Below are positions 1 to 6,274 of a DNA stretch of 64,000 bases, piece by piece. This stretch comes from Anaerolineae bacterium (GTDB taxonomy: Bacteria > Chloroflexota > Anaerolineae > Aggregatilineales > Phototrophicaceae). The stretch covers positions 1 through 64,000 of the forward strand of contig JAJEBK010000043.1 in NCBI GenBank assembly GCA_022823945.1, read 5' to 3'. The notes beneath the pieces are model-generated. The model did not search any database. It saw only the letters and a program-made list of their open reading frames with translations, and was not told the DNA's origin. Within the stretch, counting starts at the first letter, position 1; each line of letters begins with the position of its first letter. Made by a program: the position numbers and the translations under genes.

Positions 1-227
1 CCTACAAAGTGCCGGACAGCTTGATAAACGATATCAAGGGCTACATTGATGAGCAGGCCGATGGCACGCCGCATGTCGAGCGCTGGGAGCGGGTTTTGCA
101 CGCCTTCGGCGGCGACAGCCATGAGGATGGTCCCATGGGCATCAGCGAGGCGGAGGGCTATCGCGATCGGGGTTGGGACCGCTGGATACCGGTGGTCGAG
201 GCGCTGAAGAAGCTGGCGGGGAATTAG
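1..227 (+). CDS. C-terminal end of a protein entering from the left (partial)
   Basis: An open frame runs from the window edge (first full codon at base 3) to a TAG at 225-227, so only about 74 C-terminal residues are visible and any start codon seen here is probably internal. The fragment reads VERWERVLHAFG near its middle and GYRDRGWDRWIPVVEAL near the end. From memory, this RWxRVLxAFG ... AxGYxxRGWxRWxPVxEAL pattern occurs at the C-terminus of large extracellular calcium-binding or Ig-like repeat proteins; this is a family impression, not a search result. The stop codon sits inside the first bases of a GTAGGGGCGA-type hairpin repeat. Confidence 0.55.
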   Translation, partial: YKVPDSLINDIKGYIDEQADGTPHVERWERVLHAFGGDSHEDGPMGISEAEGYRDRGWDRWIPVVEALKKLAGN

Positions 228-250
228 GGGCGACTCAGTGAGTCGCCCAC
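224..250 (+). repeat. GTAGGGGCGA-type hairpin repeat, copy 1
   Basis: TAGGGGCGACT starts at the stop codon of the preceding gene and is followed by a perfect inverted repeat: GGGCGACTCA (228-237), one base, TGAGTCGCCC (239-248). There is no T-run behind it, so it is not a standard intrinsic terminator. The same core recurs at 1073, 3963 (reverse), 8741, 8787 (reverse) and 60101, which makes it a dispersed family. Confidence 0.8.
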
Positions 251-374
251 ATTTCGGGAATGGCTAAATCCTGTTGACTTGAAATCTCAACTGAGCAGAT
301 AGAAGCTCTGTGATCTCGGTGGTAAACACGACTGTTGCCGTCTGGCTTTGTCACCACTCCCACATTTGCCCAGT

Positions 375-405
375 TTGGCTGAACGGGCGCGCGATGTGCT
401 ACACT
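375..405 (+). promoter_or_regulatory. candidate extended -10 promoter of the uracil glycosylase gene
   Basis: TGCTACACT at 397-405 is an extended -10 (TGn plus TACACT). A weak -35 TTGGCT lies at 375-380 with a 19-base spacer. A start near base 412 would leave a leader of about 30 bases before the ATG at 441. The spacing is long, so the call rests on the extended -10. The rest of 251-440 shows no gene. Confidence 0.35.
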
Positions 406-440
406 GCCTGCAAAACTTGCAACGACGAGTCGGCCTTTCC

Positions 441-1049
441 ATGTCCAGCGACCGCACCGAACAACTCCGCGTCATCAAAGACGAACTCCTCAATCTGACT
501 GAGTCGCCGCTCTACGACTACCGCCAGCGCAACAACTACTTCCCGGTCATCGGTCAGGGCAATCATTACGCCGAGATCATGTTCATTGGCGAAGCGCCCG
601 GCAAGAACGAAGCCGAAACCGGGCGGCCCTTCTGCGGAGCGTCGGGGCGCGTGCTCGACCAGTTGCTGGCTTCTATCGGCGTCCCTCGCCCAGATGTGTA
701 TGTAACCAATATCGTCAAAGATCGTCCGCCCAACAACCGCGACCCGCTGAAGACCGAAATCGACCTCTACGCGCCCTTCCTGGAGCGGCAAATCGACATC
801 ATCCAGCCCAGAGTACTGGCGACGCTGGGCCGTTTTTCGATGGAATTCATTTTGCGACATTTTGGCGCCTATCGCTCCGGCGCGCGCATCAGCCAGCTGC
901 ACGGCACGGTCATCTCGGTGCGTGTATCTTATGGGACAGCTTCTGTTGTGCCGCTATATCACCCCGCCGCCGCGCTTTACAATGCCAGCCAACGCGGCAC
1001 GCTCGAAGACGACTTTCAGGTATTGACGCAATTCTTGTCGGGCAGGTGA
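441..1049 (+). CDS. uracil-DNA glycosylase, family 4-like, without Fe-S cysteines
   Basis: Predicted 202-residue base-excision repair enzyme removing uracil from DNA. Motif A GEAPG is at residues 50-54, followed by the family-typical GRPFCGASG (61-69), and motif B HPAAALYN at 174-181. Canonical family 4 enzymes bind a 4Fe-4S cluster with four cysteines, two of them in KCRPP and in a later ExxxC. Here these positions read KDRPP (93-97) and EIDLYAPFL (106-114), no N-terminal CxxC is present, and the only cysteine is in PFC. It therefore belongs to a cluster-free branch. The ATG at 441 is preferred over one at 348 because homology begins just after it. The 3' end is duplicated downstream (1731-1820). 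Confidence 0.85.
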   Translation: MSSDRTEQLRVIKDELLNLTESPLYDYRQRNNYFPVIGQGNHYAEIMFIGEAPGKNEAETGRPFCGASGRVLDQLLASIGVPRPDVYVTNIVKDRPPNNRDPLKTEIDLYAPFLERQIDIIQPRVLATLGRFSMEFILRHFGAYRSGARISQLHGTVISVRVSYGTASVVPLYHPAAALYNASQRGTLEDDFQVLTQFLSGR

Positions 1050-1060
1050 TGCGCTATAAT
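1032..1060 (+). promoter_or_regulatory. candidate promoter of first Uma2 gene
   Basis: Perfect -10 TATAAT at 1055-1060, weak -35 TTCTTG at 1032-1037, spacer 17. The same arrangement is preserved in the duplicated copy (1803-1831), which supports function. The -35 overlaps the end of the glycosylase gene. Confidence 0.5.
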
Positions 1061-1072
1061 TCAATTAGCAAT

Positions 1073-1097
1073 GTAGGGGCAAGGCGCTGACTTGCCC
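1073..1097 (+). repeat. GTAGGGGC-type hairpin repeat, copy 2
   Basis: GTAGGGGC at 1073-1080 begins the repeat; GGGCAAG (1077-1083) pairs with CTTGCCC (1091-1097) across a 7-base loop. It lies in the leader of the first Uma2 gene and is absent from the duplicated unit, so it entered after the duplication or was lost from the second copy. Confidence 0.7.
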
Positions 1098-1130
1098 GCG
1101 AGTTATCAATGGCAAAGGAGAAATGACGAC

Positions 1131-1727
1131 ATGGAAGCCATCCGCACACTGCCATCTGCGCCAGTCCGTGAGCGATACATCAGCGTCGACGAATTCCTGG
1201 AGATTGCCAATTCTCCGAAATATGCCGATTGCAATGTTGAGTTGGTCGAAGGAGTCATTGTCCCAATGCCAAAGACGAACAGACAACATAGCGAGATAAT
1301 GACCTTCCTGGCTGCCCAACTCTACAATTTCGTTTATCGCAAGGGGCTGGGGAGAGTCTATTCCGGGGATGGTGGCTTTGTTCTGGAGCGAAACACAAGC
1401 GGTCGAGATTCATCGCGCGGAATTGATATCGCCTACATGAGCGCGGCAAGCGCTCCAGATCCGTCGATACCAGGTATCATTGAAAGTGCGCCAGACTTGG
1501 CTATTGAGATTGTGTCGCCGAGCAACGCGATTGAGGATATTGAACTTAAGGTCAATCAACTATTTCGAGCGGGCACTCGTTTGATTTGGATCGTGATCCC
1601 TGGCTCGCGTAGCGTTCATGTGCGCACGGTGGACAGTTCGTCCGTCTTGCGCGAATCCGACACGCTCACCGGAGGCGATGTCTTGCCCGGCTTCGAAGTC
1701 AAAGTTGCAGACATCTTCCCTTGGTAA
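1131..1727 (+). CDS. Uma2 family (DUF820) endonuclease-like protein, copy 1
   Basis: 198-residue protein of the Uma2 family, which has a PD-(D/E)xK restriction-endonuclease fold and is abundant in Cyanobacteria and Chloroflexota with unknown role. Visible features are VELVEG (37-41 region), RGIDIAYM near 96-103, PDLAIEIVSPSN at 121-132 (the PD...E core) and K140. The aspartate that follows the last strand in many members (VDP) is Ile-Pro here (IVIP), unlike copy 2. AAAGGAG at 1114-1120 is a good ribosome site for the ATG at 1131. It is the first of two tandem paralogues. DNA target and partner are unknown. Confidence 0.85.
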   Translation: MEAIRTLPSAPVRERYISVDEFLEIANSPKYADCNVELVEGVIVPMPKTNRQHSEIMTFLAAQLYNFVYRKGLGRVYSGDGGFVLERNTSGRDSSRGIDIAYMSAASAPDPSIPGIIESAPDLAIEIVSPSNAIEDIELKVNQLFRAGTRLIWIVIPGSRSVHVRTVDSSSVLRESDTLTGGDVLPGFEVKVADIFPW

Positions 1728-1730
1728 CGC

Positions 1731-1820
1731 AACCCTGCCGCCGCGCTCTACGATGCCAGCCAACGCAGCACGCTCGAAGCCGACTTTCAGGTGCTGCGCC
1801 AGTTCATCGGCGGCGAGTAA
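1731..1820 (+). pseudogene. duplicated 3' fragment of the uracil glycosylase gene
   Basis: Thirty codons ending in TAA (1818-1820) encode NPAAALYDASQRSTLEADF and onward, matching the glycosylase C-terminus HPAAALYNASQRGTLEDDF in the same order and length. There is no start codon or upstream part. It is the boundary mark of the tandem duplication that produced the second Uma2 gene. Many differences are silent or conservative, but it cannot make a functional enzyme alone. Confidence 0.85.
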
Positions 1821-1831
1821 TGCGTTATAAT
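1803..1831 (+). promoter_or_regulatory. candidate promoter of second Uma2 gene
   Basis: Perfect -10 TATAAT at 1826-1831, weak -35 TTCATC at 1803-1808, spacer 17. It is the duplicated counterpart of the site at 1032-1060 and is embedded in the glycosylase remnant. Confidence 0.5.
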
Positions 1832-1867
1832 CACAGTCAGAGGTATGAGCACAGGAGACGTCAAGTT

Positions 1868-2467
1868 ATGGAAGCTGTTGTCAGACCCCGCACACTCTCC
1901 CCGCCAGTTGAGAACTACTTCAGCGCCGACGAGTTCTTGGACATGTCCAACTCGCCTGAATACGCCGATAACTATGTTGAACTGGTGGAAGGAAGGGTCG
2001 TAGTGATGTCGTGGCCAAAACTGCTACACGGATATGTTGCGACAGAGTTGGGTTTGGCACTGGCTATGCATGTCAAGGCGCAGGGCCTCGGCATGGTAAT
2101 CACAAGCGAAATGGGCTTTGTGCTGGCACGTCGTCCATCAGGACGCGATACCGTTCGCGGGATTGACATATCGTTCTTGTCGAAGGAGCGCACTCCCGAT
2201 TCGCTTCCGGACAGGTGGTTTGAAGGCGCACCAGACCTGGCTGTGGAAGTGATTTCGCCAAGCAACACCGTTAGCGATATCAACTTGAAGATCCGCCAGT
2301 TGCTAGATGCCGGCGCGCGCGCTGTGTGGGTAGTTGATCCAGCAACTTGCAGCGTACAAGTTCACTCGGCGCAGGGCATCATCATGCTGCACGAAGAAGA
2401 AACCTTGAGCGGCGGCGACATCTTGCCCGGCTTCGAAATCAAAGTCGCCGACATCTTCCCCGCATAA
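1868..2467 (+). CDS. Uma2 family (DUF820) endonuclease-like protein, copy 2
   Basis: 199 residues, paralogue of the preceding gene. VELVEG near residue 38, RGIDISFL near 97-104, PDLAVEVISPSN at 122-133, K141 and WVVDP at 154-158 give a complete Uma2 PD-(D/E)xK pattern, including the aspartate missing in copy 1. The C-terminal 15 residues (ILPGFEIKVADIFPA) nearly equal those of copy 1. The ATG at 1868 is preceded by an AGGAG about 11 bases upstream, and the protein then begins MEA as in copy 1. The in-frame extension upstream reads through the glycosylase remnant and is not coding. Confidence 0.85.
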   Translation: MEAVVRPRTLSPPVENYFSADEFLDMSNSPEYADNYVELVEGRVVVMSWPKLLHGYVATELGLALAMHVKAQGLGMVITSEMGFVLARRPSGRDTVRGIDISFLSKERTPDSLPDRWFEGAPDLAVEVISPSNTVSDINLKIRQLLDAGARAVWVVDPATCSVQVHSAQGIIMLHEEETLSGGDILPGFEIKVADIFPA

Positions 2468-2480
2468 AGCCGCCATCCCG

Positions 2481-3902
2481 TCAACGCAGCGGATGTTCAT
2501 GCCGCGGCGGACCCACTTCATCTGGTATCGGACAAACATAGGGACTGCGCTCGATCGCGGCTCGGAATTCTGCTTGCGCATTCGCCAGTGTCCTTGGCGA
2601 CAGCACCAATTCCGCCGCGGCCAGCGCCATGACCTTGGCAGCGAACATCATGCCTTTGTGCCCGATGGAGGTCCGCCCGGTCGCCACGACACCCCAGGAA
2701 TGCGCCGCGGCTCGGCTCGCCCAGGTGGCGGTTTGCAACATGCTGCAAGGCGCATACCAACTCATATCGCCCATGTCGGTCGAGCCAGGCGAGACATGTC
2801 CTTTGTCCCGGCTGGGCAGCACATCGCCAATCAGCGCTTGCCCGGCGGCTTCTGCGTCCACGCCATAACGCTCGACCAGACTGCGTACATTGGCATCGCC
2901 AAAATGCTCGTTGATAGCGGCAGCGTAGGCTTGTTCTGCTTCGCTGAAATCGATCCCGCCCAGCTCGCGCATGATCTCGTATTGCAAATCCGCCAGCACT
3001 TCGTTGGACAGCACGCGCGTCGAGCCCGACTTGTAGGCCACTTCGACCTGGGTGCCTGTCATCATGGCCGCGCCACGAGCGATGCGGATGACCCGCTGGC
3101 TGACATCATTGAGCGTCTGCGCTTCATTGGCGCGCACATAATAATAGCTTTCGGCAAAGTCGGGCACGACATTAGGTGCCAGTCCGCCGTTGAGGATGGC
3201 ATAGTGCAGGCGCACATCGTCGGTCACATGCTCGCGCAGGTAATTGACGCCGATATTCATCAATTCCAGCGCATCGAGCGCCGAACGCCCGACATGTGGA
3301 TCGGCAGCGGCGTGGGCGGTCTTGCCATGAAAGCGGAAGTAATAGCGGTTTACGCTGAGCATGCTGCCTTTCATCGCCGAGTTGATATACGAGGGATGCC
3401 AGTTGAAGGTAGCGTCCAGGTCGTCAAATGCGCCCGCTCGTCCCATAAACACCTTGCCACTGCCGCCTTCTTCGGCCGGGCAGCCATAATAGCGCACAGT
3501 GCCGGCGCGCCCCGTGCTTTGCAGCCACTCCTTGAATGCCAATGCCGCTGCCAGACAGCCCGTCCCCAGCAGATTGTGCCCGCAGCCATGGCCAGGTTTG
3601 CCAGCCGCCAGTGGCTCGGGCGAATGCTGATCGCGCTGCGACAAGCCGGGCAGGGCATCATATTCGCCAGCGAAGGCGATGACGGGCTTGCCCACGCCCC
3701 ATTCAGCCGCGAAGGCTGTGCTCAACCCGCCGATATCCCATTCAATGCGAAAGCCCTCCGCCGCCAGAAAATCCGCCTGCAGCCTGGACGCTTTGAACTC
3801 GACAAATTGCAGCTCGGGATTATCCCAGATTTCGTCTGACATCGCGGTGAAACGCATTTGATGTTCGTCCAGCCAATCGGCGATATCTCGTTTGCTTTGC
3901 AT
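2481..3902 (-). CDS. abgB: M20 family amidohydrolase, AbgB-like
   Basis: 473-residue metal-dependent amidohydrolase resembling AbgB, the subunit that hydrolyses p-aminobenzoyl-glutamate, and related aminoacylases. Metal and catalytic signatures are visible: HGCGHN at 105-110, PAEEGG at 142-147, a conserved histidine in NWHP near 169, and GKTAHAAADPH at 193-203 from the dimerisation-domain region. An AGGAGA lies about 8 bases before the ATG. No abgA partner or transporter lies nearby, so the exact substrate is open; the general M20 hydrolase call is firm. The gene converges on the second Uma2 gene with a 13-base gap. Confidence 0.82.
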   Translation of the reverse strand: MQSKRDIADWLDEHQMRFTAMSDEIWDNPELQFVEFKASRLQADFLAAEGFRIEWDIGGLSTAFAAEWGVGKPVIAFAGEYDALPGLSQRDQHSPEPLAAGKPGHGCGHNLLGTGCLAAALAFKEWLQSTGRAGTVRYYGCPAEEGGSGKVFMGRAGAFDDLDATFNWHPSYINSAMKGSMLSVNRYYFRFHGKTAHAAADPHVGRSALDALELMNIGVNYLREHVTDDVRLHYAILNGGLAPNVVPDFAESYYYVRANEAQTLNDVSQRVIRIARGAAMMTGTQVEVAYKSGSTRVLSNEVLADLQYEIMRELGGIDFSEAEQAYAAAINEHFGDANVRSLVERYGVDAEAAGQALIGDVLPSRDKGHVSPGSTDMGDMSWYAPCSMLQTATWASRAAAHSWGVVATGRTSIGHKGMMFAAKVMALAAAELVLSPRTLANAQAEFRAAIERSPYVCPIPDEVGPPRHEHPLR

Positions 3903-3962
3903 TAGGGTCTCCTGGTCGGCGCGTCAATCAAGCATGATTGTCAACTACGCAACTTTCATTAT

Positions 3963-3986
3963 GGGCGACACAAGGTTCGCTCCTAC
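3963..3986 (-). repeat. GTAGG-GCGA-type hairpin repeat, copy 3 (reverse)
   Basis: On the minus strand GTAGGAGCGAACCTTGTG is followed by TCGCCC. It is the left module of the composite element at 3963-4138 and pairs with the similar reverse copy at 8787-8810 (copy 5). Confidence 0.65.
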
Positions 3987-4138
3987 AAGGCTTGTCGTGT
4001 ACTGATTGCATGGCGACAAAATCTGCCCCCATCCCCCGGCCCCTTCCCCCACAAGGAGGAAAGGGGAGCTAAGTAATCCGAGATTAGAGCAAAAAAGCCC
4101 CTCCCTCTCAATGGGGGAGGGGTTTGGGGTGGGGGTTT
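3963..4138 (+). repeat. composite repeat element, copy 1 (fills 3903-4239 gap)
   Basis: The 337-base gap holds no gene. It contains a reverse-orientation GTAGG(A/G)GCGA hairpin (3963-3986), the motif AAGGCTTGTC (3988-3997), a C-rich arm with CCCCATCCCCCGGCCCC and its pairing GGAAAGGGG (4025-4070), and a second arm CCCCTCCC...GGGGGAGGGG followed by TTTGGGGTGGGGG (4097-4138). The G-runs at 4113-4135 (5-4-4-5 with loops 1, 3, 1) fit a G-quadruplex. The same modules in the same order occur at 8787-9047, and the two arms recur in reverse at 53180-53290. Confidence 0.8.
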
Positions 4139-4239
4139 AGCGCCGTGCATCTGTTCAAACCCTCTTCTTTGGAAAATAGTGGACTAGCCCTACAACTTCA
4201 CACGATTCGGGGCAGCCCCCGAAGTGAGACCGAGGGGCA

Positions 4240-5175
4240 TCAGACATCCACCGTGGCGACAACCTGCTGATTCGGCTCGGCGCTGGAATCGGCTGGCAGC
4301 AACTCCACCGACGACTCGGGCAACGCCAGGCTCAAGGTACGAAAGCCCAGCCGATGCCCCATATCGCGTATGGCCACCAGCAACTGGGTGCTCAGATTGC
4401 GCGGCGACCAGCAATACACATCGGCTTTGCGCGCATTGTAGAGTTGTTGATGAAAGCATACCAGCGCTTCGTGCCCAGAGGCATTGACATAGCGGCGGTG
4501 TTTGGCGCGCTGGGCGATCTGGGGGATGCTGTCCCAGTGCGCGGTCCATTCCTTTTCCCAAAGCGCGCGCGGACTGCCCCAGCGCCCGGCCGCCATCGTC
4601 CAGCCGTCGATCATTGCCGAATCGACCTTGTCAAATGCTTGACTCTTGTAAAAGCTCTGCCCGATCTGCGCCGAAACATCGTGCCGCCGCGTGCGCATAA
4701 GCTCGTTCGTGCCGAAGTATTTGCGAAAATAGGTGGCCAGCTCTTTGTCATAATCGGGATAGGTGACCGAAACCCTGCCCAGCGCTCGCGCATCCGTCAA
4801 GATCGTCTCGGCCAGCGCGTGGTGAACTTCATCGGACCAGCCAGCCGCGACCAGCATATCAGCCAGGTGCAGATGCTCGTCCATGGGCGTCAGCTCATCG
4901 TTGGCGAAGGCTTCGGCATAAGCCAGGATCTCGCCGGCATGTTCGAGCACATACGCGCCGCCATTGCCGCTCAGCAAGTGACTCAGCCAGATCGCGCCTG
5001 TCTCCAGCGACATCCAGGCACCGCCATGCAGCCAGCGCTCATAGATCGTCAGCGACTCGTAGGGCAGGTCTTCCACCTCGCCACGAGCATTCAGCCGCTG
5101 CCACAGAGCCACGCGCTCCGTAAACAGCCGCACGATCTTGCCACTGTCGTCCAGTGTCGCCTGCCGCACCTGCAT
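4240..5175 (-). CDS. GNAT-like acetyltransferase, two-part
   Basis: 311 residues. The N-terminal MQVRQATLDDSGKIVRLF opening is typical of GNAT N-acetyltransferases, and a strand-turn near residues 75-90 (AYVLEHAGEILAYAEAFAN) fits the central beta strands. The remaining half (TMAAGRWGSPRALWE and onward) looks like a second, degenerate GNAT-like unit. No clear acetyl-CoA pyrophosphate loop (R/QxxGxG/A) is recognisable, so activity is uncertain. It is divergent from coaX across an AT-rich region. Function cannot be assigned beyond the fold. Confidence 0.55.
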   Translation of the reverse strand: MQVRQATLDDSGKIVRLFTERVALWQRLNARGEVEDLPYESLTIYERWLHGGAWMSLETGAIWLSHLLSGNGGAYVLEHAGEILAYAEAFANDELTPMDEHLHLADMLVAAGWSDEVHHALAETILTDARALGRVSVTYPDYDKELATYFRKYFGTNELMRTRRHDVSAQIGQSFYKSQAFDKVDSAMIDGWTMAAGRWGSPRALWEKEWTAHWDSIPQIAQRAKHRRYVNASGHEALVCFHQQLYNARKADVYCWSPRNLSTQLLVAIRDMGHRLGFRTLSLALPESSVELLPADSSAEPNQQVVATVDV

Positions 5176-5198
5176 GCGCCGCTCTTCGCTTCACCTCG

Positions 5199-5221
5199 GT
5201 TTCGACCTAGTATAGTATAAC
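5199..5221. promoter_or_regulatory. AT-rich divergent promoter region between GNAT gene and coaX
   Basis: TAGTATAGTATAA at 5209-5220 offers TATAGT or TATAAC on the plus strand and TATACT on the minus strand as -10 candidates for the two divergent genes. No consensus -35 accompanies either, so the exact promoters are unresolved. Confidence 0.35.
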
Positions 5222-5255
5222 CCAGACACGAGCCTGTGCAGCAAGCGGAGCTGTC

Positions 5256-6077
5256 ATGCTACTGGCATTTGATATCGGCAATACCAACATTCATCTCGGG
5301 CTTTGGGATGGCGGCAGCTGGCGGCTTTCCTGGCGCGCGCGCACGGTCACAGGCAAGACAGCTGACGAATATGCCGTGCTGGTGCGCAACTTCCTGGCTG
5401 TCGCCCAGGTCGATATCGGCGACATTCATGCCGCCTGCATGAGTTGCGTCGTGCCGGCTTTGACGCCCACCTTTCATGAGCTGGCGCGCCGTGATTTGCA
5501 GCTGGAGCCGCTCATCGTCAGCAGCCAAATTGAACTGGGCATAGCCATTGCCATCGACACGCCCGAGCAAGCCGGTGCCGACCGACTCTGCAATGCGGTG
5601 GCGCTTTCCCAGCTGCATGGAGCGCCTGCGATCAGCGTTGACTTTGGCACATCGACCAACTTTGATGTGCTTTCGGCGGACCGTTCTTATATTGGCGGCG
5701 TGATCGCGCCGGGGATCCGCCTGGCGCACGATGCTCTGGTCAGCCGCGCCGCCCAGCTGCACAAGGTCGATCTGCTGCCGCCGCCCATGCCGGTGGGCAC
5801 CAACACTGTGCACGCCATGCAATCGGGCATTTTTTGGGGCTACGTCGGCATGATCGAGGCTCTGCTGGGACGCATCCTGGCGCAGTTGAGTGCGCCGTCC
5901 GCGCGCGTTGTCGCCACCGGTGGACTGGCGACGCTCTTCAGGCAGCACATCCCGCGCATTGATACGATCGCCCCCGAATTGACGCTGGATGGCTTGCGCC
6001 TGATCTATGCAATGAATGCGGGAAACAAAAATGCCCCGCGACCGGGGCAAGATTCCGTCTCCGTAGCTAGGACTTGA
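5256..6077 (+). CDS. coaX: type III pantothenate kinase
   Basis: First step of coenzyme A synthesis, phosphorylating pantothenate. It has the ASKHA phosphate loop DIGNTN at 6-11, GADR at 107-110, DFGTSTNFD at 129-137 and GGVIAPGI at 147-154, all hallmarks of type III PanK. Length is 273 against about 255 usual. The excess is at the C-terminus: from about residue 259 on the codons lie over the terminator and 3' end of an antisense tRNA-Asn gene, so the tail was probably acquired when the original stop was lost. A GGAG lies at 5247-5250, close to the ATG at 5256. Confidence 0.93.
   Translation: MLLAFDIGNTNIHLGLWDGGSWRLSWRARTVTGKTADEYAVLVRNFLAVAQVDIGDIHAACMSCVVPALTPTFHELARRDLQLEPLIVSSQIELGIAIAIDTPEQAGADRLCNAVALSQLHGAPAISVDFGTSTNFDVLSADRSYIGGVIAPGIRLAHDALVSRAAQLHKVDLLPPPMPVGTNTVHAMQSGIFWGYVGMIEALLGRILAQLSAPSARVVATGGLATLFRQHIPRIDTIAPELTLDGLRLIYAMNAGNKNAPRPGQDSVSVART
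6023..6049 (-). terminator. intrinsic terminator of tRNA-Asn, inside the coaX 3' end
   Basis: Read on the minus strand: TGCCCCG, loop GTCG, CGGGGCA, then ATTTTTGTTT. The hairpin is 6032-6049 and the T-run is complementary to 6023-6031. It sits 10 bases after the tRNA 3' end and lies within antisense coaX codons. Confidence 0.8.
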
Positions 6078-6131
6078 ACCTAGAACCTATCGGTTAACAG
6101 CCGACCGCTCTGCCAATTGAGCTACTACGGA
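6059..6131 (-). tRNA. tRNA-Asn (anticodon GTT)
   Basis: A 73-base cloverleaf: acceptor TCCGTAG (6131-6125) pairs with CTACGGA (6066-6060), discriminator G at 6059; D arm GCTC...GAGC; anticodon arm GTCGG-CTGTTAA-CCGAT with GTT; T arm CTAGG-TTCAAGT-CCTAG. CCA is not encoded. It overlaps the last 19 bases of coaX on the opposite strand. Confidence 0.95.
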
Positions 6132-6207
6132 ATAGTTTGGCGCAAGCCTAGCAGCACCGCCAGAGTTTGTCAAGGATGCCCTGCGCAATTTCGACAAATT
6201 GCTTCGC

Positions 6208-6236
6208 TTGGACAGATAGCGCGGCGGCGTTACAAT
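6208..6236 (+). promoter_or_regulatory. candidate sigma-70 promoter
   Basis: TTGGAC at 6208-6213, 17-base spacer, TACAAT at 6231-6236. It places the transcript start about 30 bases before the GTG at 6275, and so supports that start over an ATG at 6167. Confidence 0.5.
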
Positions 6237-6274
6237 CCTTTGTTGCCGGCCAATCGAACCAGCGAGGTGCGCGC

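Larger units (their letters stand above)
960..2467 (+). repeat. tandem duplication: glycosylase 3' end plus Uma2 gene, two units
   Basis: Unit 1 (960-1727) holds the last 30 codons of the glycosylase gene, a promoter-like TATAAT and a Uma2 gene. Unit 2 (1731-2467) holds a copy of those same 30 codons, the same TATAAT and a second Uma2 gene. By hand alignment the glycosylase tails and following 11 bases match at about 80 of 101 positions, and the Uma2 genes are clearly paralogous. The units join three bases after the first Uma2 stop codon. The degree of divergence says the event is old. Confidence 0.85.

Noticed and set aside
224..250. Hairpin after the first gene as an intrinsic terminator
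   Set aside because: No T-run on either strand, and the hairpin is a member of a dispersed repeat family.
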